Assembly: GCF_039652435.2 (NCBI RefSeq)
Contig: NZ_CP190246.1
Location: 2,976,001-3,040,000, forward strand
Direction: 5' to 3'
Length of the DNA stretch: 64,000 nucleotides
Origin: Niabella insulamsoli
GTDB taxonomy: Bacteria; Bacteroidota; Bacteroidia; Chitinophagales; Chitinophagaceae
Made by a program: the position numbers and the translations under genes. A model generated the notes under the pieces. That model did no database searches. It saw nothing but the letters and a program-made list of their open reading frames with translations, and was not told the origin of the DNA. Shown piece after piece: positions 17,830 to 26,098 of the stretch (positions within the stretch are counted from its first letter, which is position 1; each line of letters starts with the position of its first letter).

Positions 17830-19014
17830 ATGAAGTCTTCTCTACTTTCTCTCAGCCTGCTTATCACAACTGTGCTGTGCGCCCAAACAGAAACGCCTCT
17901 TGACCAGCTTATCGCCTCCAATTTTAAAACTGCTGCAGCGCAATACAAACTGCTTGAAAAGAATACGCCCAGCGACAAGATGCCTAAAACCTTTAAAGAC
18001 GGCAAGTCTGAAGCATCGGGCACGGGCTGGTGGACAAGCGGCTTTTTCCCCGGCAGCCTTTGGCTCATCTATGAAGCGACAGGCGATAATGAAATAAAAG
18101 CAATCGCTGAGAAAAGGCTAAAACTTGAAGAAAAAGAGCAACGCTTTACCGGTAATCATGATATCGGTTTTATGATATTCTGTTCTTTTGGCAACGCTTA
18201 TCGCATCACCGGAAACCCCACTTACAAAAAGGTGATCGATACCGCAGCCTTTTGGCAAATCAAAAGATACAAACCTTCGATACATGCCATTCAATCGTGG
18301 AACCAGTCCAATAAGTTTCGCTGCCCCGTCATCATCGACAATATGATGAACCTTGAACAACTTTGCTGGGTAAGCCAAAATGGCGGTGATCCCAAATACA
18401 AAGACATTGCGATCACGCATGCCAACACCACACTCAAAAATCATTTCAGAAAAGATCACAGTTCCTATCACGTGGTTGATTATGATATCGAAACGGGAAA
18501 TGTTTTAAAAAAGGTGACGCACCAGGGCTATGCTGATGAATCTGCCTGGTCGAGAGGCCAAGCTTGGGGCTTATATGGTTACACGATGATGTACCGGTTC
18601 ACGAAAAATAAGAAATATTTAAAGCAGGCGCAGGCGATTGCAAAATTCATGATCGAACACCCCAACATGCCTTCAGATATGATCCCCGTTTGGGATTATA
18701 ATACACCCGAAGGTGTAAATGCATTGAGAGACGCATCGGCCGGCGCCATTATGGCTTCCGCCTTAATGGAATTGGCCCAATACACTAAAAAGAAACAGGC
18801 AAAAAAATATCGAGCTGTAGCGGCCACGGCCATACAAACTTTATCGACACCGCAATACCTGGCGCAGCCCGGTGAAAATGGCGGTTTCGCGTTGAAGCAC
18901 AGCGTGGGCTCTTTGCCGGGCAACTCGGAGGTTGACGTACCCCTAACCTATGCTGATTACTATTTCTTTGAAGCGATGCAGCGCTACAAATCATATCTTA
19001 ATGAATCAAAATAA
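17830..19014 (+). CDS. Unsaturated glucuronyl hydrolase, family GH88
   Basis: A 394-residue protein with a signal peptide (about 1-18). The (alpha/alpha)6 barrel signatures are present: GWWTSGFFPGSLWLIYE, NHDIGFM with Asp111, VIIDNMMNLE with Asp170 and ESAWSRGQAWGLYGY. Asp111 and Asp170 match the two catalytic aspartates of the family. Such enzymes remove the 4,5-unsaturated uronic acid left by polysaccharide lyases from chondroitin, heparan, ulvan or similar chains. No lyase gene is in the window, so the feeding enzyme must be elsewhere. The stop overlaps the start of the next gene by 14 bases. Confidence 0.92.
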   Translation: MKSSLLSLSLLITTVLCAQTETPLDQLIASNFKTAAAQYKLLEKNTPSDKMPKTFKDGKSEASGTGWWTSGFFPGSLWLIYEATGDNEIKAIAEKRLKLEEKEQRFTGNHDIGFMIFCSFGNAYRITGNPTYKKVIDTAAFWQIKRYKPSIHAIQSWNQSNKFRCPVIIDNMMNLEQLCWVSQNGGDPKYKDIAITHANTTLKNHFRKDHSSYHVVDYDIETGNVLKKVTHQGYADESAWSRGQAWGLYGYTMMYRFTKNKKYLKQAQAIAKFMIEHPNMPSDMIPVWDYNTPEGVNALRDASAGAIMASALMELAQYTKKKQAKKYRAVAATAIQTLSTPQYLAQPGENGGFALKHSVGSLPGNSEVDVPLTYADYYFFEAMQRYKSYLNESK

Positions 19015-19465
19015 AACTCGGCTAACCAGCGCTACATTTTTTTACGTCCTTGCTGCGCTCGTTATTTTCTCTTCATGTAAGGAAAAAAATACTGTCAGGG
19101 AAAATGATGTTCCACCAGCGAAAAAGGCGCAGCGCTATGCGATGGTTACCGGGCTCAACCCCGAAAAAGAAGCTTATTACCGACAATTGCATGCTGATGC
19201 CTGGCAAGGCGTGCTCGACAAAATAAAAGCCTGCCACATTGAAAACTATTCTATCTACCTGAAAGAAATCGATGGCAGACCTTATTTATTCAGCTATTTT
19301 GAGTATGTGGGCAATGACTTTGAGGGCGACATGCAAAAAATGAGCGAAGATTCAATCACGCAACGCTGGTGGAAAGAAACGGATCCCTGCCAGGTGCCGC
19401 TTCCTGATGCAGCCAAAGAAAATAAAATCTGGTCGCCAATGGAAGAAGTTTTTCATACCGATTAG
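19001..19465 (+). CDS. Lipoprotein of the L-rhamnose/L-fucose mutarotase family
   Basis: A 154-residue protein starting at ATG 19001, inside the end of the GH88 gene. It opens with a lipoprotein signal (MNQNKTRLTSATFFYVL, lipobox FSSC). The rest is a ferredoxin-like RhaM domain: RYAMVTGLNPEKEAYYRQLHA, then ENYSIYLKE, YLFSYFEYVG and the final WSPMEEVFHTD. Cytoplasmic RhaM enzymes interconvert sugar anomers; here the same domain is exported and anchored. It may be a mutarotase for a deoxysugar released in the periplasm or may have lost catalysis. Substrate unproven. Confidence 0.8.
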   Translation: MNQNKTRLTSATFFYVLAALVIFSSCKEKNTVRENDVPPAKKAQRYAMVTGLNPEKEAYYRQLHADAWQGVLDKIKACHIENYSIYLKEIDGRPYLFSYFEYVGNDFEGDMQKMSEDSITQRWWKETDPCQVPLPDAAKENKIWSPMEEVFHTD

Positions 19466-19489
19466 CGACCAGACACCTTATAGCTTTTT

Positions 19490-22400
19490 CTAAAAACCTA
19501 CCGGCTCTACAACGAACGAATATTCATAGTCGCCGTAAGGAAGCCTGTAAGGCTCAAGTGGCAAGGCGCCCCAACTATTTTCACACCCCAATCCCATCTG
19601 AATTTTATCAATTGTAAGATTGGTAAAGTTGGCAGGTTGCACCAATTCAGAATGGCGCTGGTCTTTTTCCGGGCCATCGTCGAGCGACTCAATGGAGTAA
19701 TGCAGTGCAGACATAGAAAGCGGCGCATCGGCATACACTTTCAAGCCGCGACCACCTTTTGTCATCAGCTTCCACCAGCGGATATCCGTTTTTGTTCCCG
19801 TTTCCTGCGGGCGGATATAAGGATAGAACTGTTCCTCCACGGTTTGGTTGAAAATACCCAAAAACGAGGAATGGTTACGATCGCTGTAATTTTCAAAAGG
19901 GCCACGGCCATAATAGGAAATATGATCTACATCTTTAAGTAGCTGCACCTGCATCCCAAAGCGGAACATTCCCGACACTTTCGCGGAGCGGTCCGCTTCA
20001 AGTTTTTGTGCCACTTTTATTTTTCCTTCTTTATCGATTTGGTAAGTCAATAACAATTTGCCGGAAACAGCGGGCATTTCATAACTGGCTTCCACATGCA
20101 CGACACCTTCCTTTATTTGTGGCTTTAGCGCTTTCAGCTTCAATTCCGGATGCTTCCAAACGGCATATTTTTGCTGAAGTTTTGCACCAAAATCGTTATC
20201 GGTAGGCGCTCTCCAAAAGTTCGGCGTTAGTTCGCTACCCGCTGCGAGCAAATCGGATCCGCCAATGCGGTATAAACTTAAAAAGCCGTTTGCCTTATTA
20301 AACTCAATATCAATTTTATCATTTTTGATAATGAGATAATTTCTGTCGTTTTCCAAAACTTCGAGGGGTGACCCAACATCATCCGTTTTGGCAAAAGCGC
20401 TGTTTTTAAAACTATACGGTTGAATAACCAACTGATTTTTGGCAACCACCCACCCCGCTTTTACCAGGTCTCCATAGCGCTTTTGTTTAAAATCAACATT
20501 CAGCAAAACTTCAGCATCAGCAGCAATGCCGTCCAAATCATAGGGCAACTGCACCGCTTTCGTTTGCTGAGGCTGTACATCCAATTGTTGGACTACGCCA
20601 TGCTGAACCGATGTACCATTAACCAACAGTTCCCATTCGGCATAATAATTATCCAGATCGACAAAGAAATTTTCATTGTGGATATCAACAGTTCCTTTCG
20701 TCAGATCTACCGGTTTTACCCAAATAGATTGATAGAAATAACCCACTTCATACATATGCGGATTGAGGGTGCGATCGGGGCTAATCAGTCCATTATTATT
20801 AAAATTATTATCGGAGGCGTCGTAGCGGTTGTAATCGCCGCCGTATGCATAATAAGTAATTCCTGCTGCGTTTTTTTTGTGCAAAGCCTGGTCTACAAAA
20901 TCCCAGATAAAGCCGCCCTGAAAGCTGGGATATTTTCTTACCAGGTCCCAGTACTCTTTAAAGCCGCCTTCTGAATTACCCATCGCATGCGCGTATTCAC
21001 ACTGGATCAGCGGCTTTTTAGGATTGCTCTTTCCATAGGCCTCGCTGGCTTTCACTGTAAGGTACATCGGGCAGTAAACATCGGTGAAATTGTTAGTACC
21101 CGCCTGCTCGTATTGCACCGGCCGAGACGGATCTTCCTTTTTGATCCAGGTATAACAAGCTTCAAAATTGGGCCCAAAGCCGGCTTCGTTACCCAACGAC
21201 CAAATGATCACCGAAGGATGATTAAAATTGCGTTGCACGTTTCGCTCATTTCTTTCGAGATGCGCCTTTGCGAACAGCTTATTTTTTGCCAGTGTTTTAT
21301 CTCCATAGCCCATGCCATGCGATTCGATATTTGCTTCGGCAACTACATAGAGTCCGTATTGATCGCAGAGGTCGTACCATAAATTATCATCGGGGTAATG
21401 GCAGGTGCGTACCGCATTGATATTATGCTCTTTCATAATCCTGATGTCCTCAATCATGCGTGCCCGTGACACGTAATAACCTCTATCCGGATCCATCTCG
21501 TGTCGGTTAACACCTTTGATAAGGATAGGCTGCCCGTTTACCAGGAGTTGCCCTCCTTTTACTTCCACATTTCTGAAACCAACCTTTACCGGGATCACTT
21601 CTGTCAGCTTGCCTTTATTAAAAACGGATGCAACAAGTGTGTACAGGTAGGGTGATTCGGCCGACCACTTCTGAGGATTGGCAACGTCGATCGCAACCTT
21701 GCTTGTGCCGCTTATATTTAACTCCTTGGTTACAACCGTAGCGCCTTTTTGATCAAGCAATTTAAAATGAAGGCTGGCAGGCCCCGAAACAGACATATCA
21801 ATATTAAGAACGGCGTCCCGGAAAGCTGCGTCAAGCGTTGGAACCACGCGAATATCCTGCACACGTTGCTTTTCCCTTGCATAGAGATAGCAATCCCGGC
21901 CCACACCCGATAAGCGCCAGAAATCCTGATCTTCGAGATAAGACCCGTCGCTCCAGCGAAAGGTTTGAAAAGCAATTAAATTCGGTTTACCGGGTATTAA
22001 ATATTTGGTAAGGTCAAATTCAGCCTCCAGTTTACTGTCCTCACTATAACCTACAAATTTCCCGTTTACCCATAAATACATATTTGAAGTCACCGATCCA
22101 AAGTGAGCGAAAATGTCTTTGTCTCTCCAGTCGGCCGGAACAACAAATGTCTTGCGGTAAGATCCCACATGATTATTAACTTCAGGCACAACGGGAGGCG
22201 TTAGCGGAGCCTGATTATGCCAGGCATAACCTACGTTTTTATAAACCGGATCGCCAAAGCCATTCAATTCCCAGTTGCCCGGCACCGGCATTTCGGCCCA
22301 GCCTTTATCATTAAAATTCGTCTGAAAAAAATCCATAGGTCGCTCATTGGCATCTTTCACCCAATTGAATTTCCATACACCGTTGAGCGTCATAAAGCGA

Positions 22401-22597
22401 GCCGAATGTTTCTTTTCTTCTTTCAGGGCCAAGGCCTCGTTTTCATAAGCAAAAAAATGAGTTCGCATCGGAGCCCTGTTGATCGCATTGACAGCAGGAT
22501 CCTGCCACTCCGCTTTTTGTCCAATAGCAGTAAACCCGGCAGCAGTCAGCAGTATGGCCAAAGCCATATGCCTTAGACCGTTCATCGTTGATTTCAT
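19490..22597 (-). CDS. Beta-galactosidase, family GH2 (LacZ-like)
   Basis: A 1035-residue enzyme with a signal peptide (about 1-26), so probably periplasmic. It has the LacZ-type plan: jelly-roll sugar-binding domain (NGVWKFNWVKD, VPGNWELNGFGDPVYKN), Ig-like domains, TIM barrel with acid/base Glu471 in WSLGNEAGFG and nucleophile Glu534 in QCEYAHAMGNS, and the C-terminal small-chain domain (FWRAPTDNDFG). Single gene, convergent with the sulfatase/GH88 operon. A large inverted repeat lies 45-88 bases upstream of the start. Acts on terminal beta-galactose; linkage not predictable. Confidence 0.93.
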   Translation of the reverse strand: MKSTMNGLRHMALAILLTAAGFTAIGQKAEWQDPAVNAINRAPMRTHFFAYENEALALKEEKKHSARFMTLNGVWKFNWVKDANERPMDFFQTNFNDKGWAEMPVPGNWELNGFGDPVYKNVGYAWHNQAPLTPPVVPEVNNHVGSYRKTFVVPADWRDKDIFAHFGSVTSNMYLWVNGKFVGYSEDSKLEAEFDLTKYLIPGKPNLIAFQTFRWSDGSYLEDQDFWRLSGVGRDCYLYAREKQRVQDIRVVPTLDAAFRDAVLNIDMSVSGPASLHFKLLDQKGATVVTKELNISGTSKVAIDVANPQKWSAESPYLYTLVASVFNKGKLTEVIPVKVGFRNVEVKGGQLLVNGQPILIKGVNRHEMDPDRGYYVSRARMIEDIRIMKEHNINAVRTCHYPDDNLWYDLCDQYGLYVVAEANIESHGMGYGDKTLAKNKLFAKAHLERNERNVQRNFNHPSVIIWSLGNEAGFGPNFEACYTWIKKEDPSRPVQYEQAGTNNFTDVYCPMYLTVKASEAYGKSNPKKPLIQCEYAHAMGNSEGGFKEYWDLVRKYPSFQGGFIWDFVDQALHKKNAAGITYYAYGGDYNRYDASDNNFNNNGLISPDRTLNPHMYEVGYFYQSIWVKPVDLTKGTVDIHNENFFVDLDNYYAEWELLVNGTSVQHGVVQQLDVQPQQTKAVQLPYDLDGIAADAEVLLNVDFKQKRYGDLVKAGWVVAKNQLVIQPYSFKNSAFAKTDDVGSPLEVLENDRNYLIIKNDKIDIEFNKANGFLSLYRIGGSDLLAAGSELTPNFWRAPTDNDFGAKLQQKYAVWKHPELKLKALKPQIKEGVVHVEASYEMPAVSGKLLLTYQIDKEGKIKVAQKLEADRSAKVSGMFRFGMQVQLLKDVDHISYYGRGPFENYSDRNHSSFLGIFNQTVEEQFYPYIRPQETGTKTDIRWWKLMTKGGRGLKVYADAPLSMSALHYSIESLDDGPEKDQRHSELVQPANFTNLTIDKIQMGLGCENSWGALPLEPYRLPYGDYEYSFVVEPVGF

Positions 22598-22641
22598 CCG
22601 TATATTTTTTATGTTTTTATGGATCGCATGGAACTTATCAA

Positions 22642-22685
22642 GTAAAAATTTTCATATCACTATGTGATAAACATGAAAATTTTAC
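22642..22685. repeat. Long AT-rich inverted repeat upstream of the GH2 gene (candidate operator)
   Basis: The arms GTAAAAATTTTCAT (22642-22655) and ATGAAAATTTTAC (22673-22685) are complementary apart from one extra A, and an inner pair ATCAC / GTGAT (22656-22660 / 22664-22668) lies between them. The stem is too AT-rich for a terminator and there is no T-run beyond it. Position 45-88 bases before the GH2 start suggests a regulator site. It is not the palindrome found at the sialic-acid operons. Confidence 0.5.
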
Positions 22686-22888
22686 AATGAACGTTTCATC
22701 AGAGATTTTTTTGAGGGATGAATATACAACCACTTCTTTTAACAGGACGCAAATATCCCTGATTATTCATGGCGACTCAGCTATTTCCGTGACGTCATCT
22801 GTTTAAATAGAATGCCTGCCAGTAACTGGTGTATCCATGCTGCCCGGGTAAATCGGGCCTCGTAGCAGAAACCATGCGGCGTGCAGCT

Positions 22889-23608
22889 TTAGCGGTTGAT
22901 CGTCCTCTTTTTTACCCTTTCAAAGTGAGGCGACAGATGTTCTTTCATGCCTTTTCGAAAATCTTCGGGTTTTCCTTTTTTCAGCAGGTCGAGCAAATCG
23001 CGATGCGTTACTTTTCCTACTTTGGCTTTGCCTGTTAATTTTTGCTCTTCTTTTACGACATATTCAAACACGGGCAGCAATATATTTTGAAAACGCTGAA
23101 AAGTGTCGTTGCCTGTCATAAGGTATAGCTTACTATGAAAATCAACTTCAAATTTCAGGCGAAAGGGTTGTTGAATTTTGTTAACCTCCTTTTCCACGAT
23201 TTGTTCCAACTGATCAATATCCTTGTTGGTAATGCGCGAAAATAAAATATCAGCCAGTCCCATTTCGAGCACCAGTCGCAATTCAAACAGGTCTTGCAGC
23301 GTTTTTTGATCGAGAATCAGCGGATCCATTACACGTTCAAAACCGCCCATGATATCCGGCTCGGCCAATACCGTTCCCCGTTTTTTTCTGGATTCGATCA
23401 TTCCTAACATACGCAGCCTGCTCAACGCTTCGCGCACCACATTGCGGCTAACATCGAGCGCTTCAGCAAGTTCGATTTCCTTTGGAAGCGCGTCGCCTGG
23501 CTTAAAAGCCTTCTTCTTTAAAAATTCTCTTAAACGCAACTCTACGATATCAGCCATGGTGGTGGATTCTATCCTCCTGATGTCGTTGCTTAAATTACCG
23601 TTTGGCAT
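22889..23608 (-). CDS. GntR-family (FadR/FCD type) transcriptional regulator
   Basis: A 239-residue protein with an N-terminal winged helix-turn-helix (about 15-85; GDALPKEIELAEALDVSRNVVREALSRL with the GntR motif and the wing KKRGTVLAEP) and a C-terminal all-helical FCD effector domain (DLFELRLVLEMGLADIL, FHSKLYLMTGN, HRDLLDLLKKG). FCD regulators are usually repressors released by a sugar acid or similar. It follows the 13-gene glycan operon on the same strand and carries its own candidate operator 48-60 bases upstream; that operator recurs at three nearby operons, so this is the probable sialic-acid-locus regulator. An inner Met at residue 18 could also start translation. Confidence 0.9.
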   Translation of the reverse strand: MPNGNLSNDIRRIESTTMADIVELRLREFLKKKAFKPGDALPKEIELAEALDVSRNVVREALSRLRMLGMIESRKKRGTVLAEPDIMGGFERVMDPLILDQKTLQDLFELRLVLEMGLADILFSRITNKDIDQLEQIVEKEVNKIQQPFRLKFEVDFHSKLYLMTGNDTFQRFQNILLPVFEYVVKEEQKLTGKAKVGKVTHRDLLDLLKKGKPEDFRKGMKEHLSPHFERVKKRTINR

Positions 23609-23633
23609 ATAAAAAATTGATGGTGTTATGGAA

Positions 23634-23668
23634 CGAAAGTAAAATTATTTATGAATATGTAGAACAAA
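23634..23668 (-). promoter_or_regulatory. Promoter with GntR operator, gntR gene
   Basis: On the minus strand TTTG (23668-23665) and TACTTTCG (23641-23634) could be the -33 and -7 elements, spacer 23. The operator copy TTTGT-TCT-ACATA (23668-23656) matches the consensus TATGT-TCT-ACATA except for one arm base and overlaps the -33 element. This suggests autoregulation. It is the weakest of the four copies. Confidence 0.5.
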
Positions 23669-23711
23669 AAAAATATATGCACATGAAGTTGGTACGCTGA
23701 ATTCATTAGTG

Positions 23712-24815
23712 TTAATGAGCAATGACCTGCGTTCGCAACAACTGTTTGCTTAACCGGCAGGCGATCACTTCCTTAGATGTACCTCTCCCATAAAGGATGA
23801 GGATGGATCCATCTTTTAAAACAGCGATATCGGAATAATTGACCACACCCTCCCGAATTAAATATCGTTTGAGCCAGCTATGGCCATTATCTGCACTGGC
23901 CTGCAGCACCATGTTGTGCCGGCCGGGACCTTCAGGGAAACTCGACAATAAATAAGATTGATGTTTTACCGTTGTGACATTAAATCCCATATCGACCACC
24001 GGCAACGGCCCCATCGAGCCTTCGTGCCAGGAACTCCAGGTAAAACCATTGTCTTCACTCCATGAAAATAATCTCCGTTGCGCGCGCGCCGATCCGCTGG
24101 GCCTGGCGTTCATCAACACGCTCCCATTTTTTAGAGCTACAAGACGGCTTTCATTTCCTTCCAGGCTATCCGCAGCGGGTACATAGTTTCCGTTTTCCCA
24201 ACTCAGCCCGTGATCATCACTGATCAGTACGGATACGCCATACGCGCGCTGCGACCGTTCATATTTAATACTTCGCCTGTGCCACACCTGAACCAACAAC
24301 CTGCCATTTTTTAGCACGACGCCATGCCCCGGCCCAGGTAAATGAAATGGGCGCTGTAGCGGATCATCAGCAAATAAGTGCGTTAGCTCGACCGGCGCCG
24401 ACCAGGTTTTGCCATGATTGCGACTTACAATTTTGTAGAGATGAGATGAATCGTTGTGAAAGTTTTGCGCATAGAATAAATGAATACCACCGCGCCGGTC
24501 TACAACCGGTGTAGGATTGGCAAAACAAGCGCCAGCCGTGCTTCTCACAATGATCTTTGAAGCGCTCCATGTGCTGCCGCCATCCTCGCTTCGCTTTAAT
24601 ACAATATGGTGGGCGCTTGCATCGCCCGGGCGGATTCTTCCTTCGGCAAACGCAAGAATTGCTCCATTTTTCGCCTCGGCTAATCCATAAACAAAATGCT
24701 CTTTAATTTCGCTGTCGCTGCCTGAAGCAGGCCAAACCACCGATCCCTGCGGGGCCTGTGCGTTTGCGAAACCAGCCAACAACATCAATAATGAAAAGAT
24801 GATGAATTGCGCCAT
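23712..24815 (-). CDS. Sialidase-fold (BNR repeat) hydrolase, arginine triad incomplete
   Basis: A 367-residue exported protein (signal about 1-19, ending FANAQ). Four Asp-box repeats are visible: SEDGGSTW, SDDHGLSW, SEDNGFTW and SADNGHSW, so it is a six-bladed propeller. It keeps a GNESR glutamate, an Arg in LMNARP, an Arg in GPGRHNM and a Tyr in NYSDI, equivalent to GH33 catalytic residues. The usual first arginine of the F/Y-R-I-P motif is absent (HFVYGLAEAK). It may hydrolyse another sugar or be a weak sialidase. Last gene of the 13-gene operon. Confidence 0.75.
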   Translation of the reverse strand: MAQFIIFSLLMLLAGFANAQAPQGSVVWPASGSDSEIKEHFVYGLAEAKNGAILAFAEGRIRPGDASAHHIVLKRSEDGGSTWSASKIIVRSTAGACFANPTPVVDRRGGIHLFYAQNFHNDSSHLYKIVSRNHGKTWSAPVELTHLFADDPLQRPFHLPGPGHGVVLKNGRLLVQVWHRRSIKYERSQRAYGVSVLISDDHGLSWENGNYVPAADSLEGNESRLVALKNGSVLMNARPSGSARAQRRLFSWSEDNGFTWSSWHEGSMGPLPVVDMGFNVTTVKHQSYLLSSFPEGPGRHNMVLQASADNGHSWLKRYLIREGVVNYSDIAVLKDGSILILYGRGTSKEVIACRLSKQLLRTQVIAH

Positions 24816-24825
24816 AACGTCCTTT

Positions 24826-26010
24826 TTATAAATCGGTCGCTGTCAACAACGTGCCGGACTCAAAAAGTTTTTCTGGTGGCATGGAAATAAAAACCATCTT
24901 TTCATAAGATTTATTGATTCCTGCTTCGATAAAAAGGCCGAGATTACCATTGGGCAACCGGGTCAGGCTCGAATAGCCGCAAGGCCCTTCATAAATAAGT
25001 TTGCTATTCGACCAGCTTTCGCAATTATCAAAACTTGCCTGCAATGTCATATGGGTACGGCCAACAGCTACTGCAGGGTTTAAAAATACATGCATTGGCT
25101 TTTGCTTTAAGCCGCCAAAGTTTAGTATACTGGCCTGGCAGATCGATTCGGTTAACTGGTAGTCGTGTGAAACAGGGCTCCAGGTAGCGCCACCGTCTTT
25201 GCTAAGGCTAATAGCCCTCGACGATTTTCCGTTGTAAGACCGCATATTCATCATCAGCGTACCGTCCCCGAGTTCGGTCACCTGGCTTTCATTACATCCC
25301 GGTTTAATAGCCTCGCTTCTTTTCCATGTTTGTCCTTTGTCGTCAGAATATAACACGTGAGCTCCATACCCGTAAGGCCCTTTCCGAACTTTTCCTTCCG
25401 GATCGTCGTAACTATGATTAGCCGGAATCACCAGCCGTCCTTTATAGGCTCCGGTTTTTATCTGTATGCCTATGCCCGGGCCGGTCGCATACCAGCCCCA
25501 CGACTCGTCGCGGGCAGAAGCGCCCATGCTTACCGGGTTAGACCAGGTGAGGCCGTCGTCGTCAGAATAACAAACAAAGGGCAAGCGCGGCGAAATAGAA
25601 GTCTTATTGATGATGGCCGTTTCTCCATCTTTTCCATTATTCCATGATGTCACCAGCCAGATGCGCCCGGTTTCCATGTCCACCACCGGACAAGGATTGC
25701 CGCAGGTATTTTGACCATCGTCCCAAACAACTTTTTCTCCGCTCCATGTTTTGCCATTATCGCTGGAGCGTTTTACTAAAAGATCGATATCGCCGGTATC
25801 TCCGGCCTCCCGCGCTTCGCAAAATGCAAGCACGGTCCCTTTTTTTGTTACGACCATGGCGGGAATGCGATAGTTGTTATACTTTCCTTTTCCCTGCTCC
25901 CACAACACGGATGTATGCACTTTTTTAGGTTTGTCTATGCCTGCGTAAGAGCAACAAAATACAGCCAACCCACATACGAGGCCCAGCAACAAATTTCTTT
26001 TCATATACAT
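24826..26010 (-). CDS. Exo-alpha-sialidase, family GH33
   Basis: A 394-residue protein from ATG 26010; a Met two codons later is an equal candidate, and the open frame upstream is not needed. Signal peptide about 1-24. All GH33 residues are visible: Arg48 in YRIP, Asp74 in GDTGDID, Glu241 in NESQVTEL, Arg257 in MMNMRS, Arg318 in VGRTHM and Tyr346 in GYSSL. Asp boxes: SSDNGKTW, SDDDGLTW, SDDKGQTW, SKDGGATW. It should release terminal sialic acid in the periplasm. It lies 10 bases from the next sialidase-fold gene. Confidence 0.93.
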   Translation of the reverse strand: MYMKRNLLLGLVCGLAVFCCSYAGIDKPKKVHTSVLWEQGKGKYNNYRIPAMVVTKKGTVLAFCEAREAGDTGDIDLLVKRSSDNGKTWSGEKVVWDDGQNTCGNPCPVVDMETGRIWLVTSWNNGKDGETAIINKTSISPRLPFVCYSDDDGLTWSNPVSMGASARDESWGWYATGPGIGIQIKTGAYKGRLVIPANHSYDDPEGKVRKGPYGYGAHVLYSDDKGQTWKRSEAIKPGCNESQVTELGDGTLMMNMRSYNGKSSRAISLSKDGGATWSPVSHDYQLTESICQASILNFGGLKQKPMHVFLNPAVAVGRTHMTLQASFDNCESWSNSKLIYEGPCGYSSLTRLPNGNLGLFIEAGINKSYEKMVFISMPPEKLFESGTLLTATDL

Positions 26011-26098
26011 TTTTTTAAATAAAAGTTTAGACAACGACAACCCAACGCATCAGGTCTTTCGCGGGTTTTAAAATTTAATCATGTTACCTCCTGCCCCA

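Noticed and set aside
20420..20974. A 184-codon plus-strand frame inside the GH2 gene
   Set aside because: Antisense shadow of a full-length beta-galactosidase.
22642..22685. Reading the large dyad as the gntR terminator
   Set aside because: It is about 200 bases past the gntR stop, AT-rich in the stem and without a T-run.
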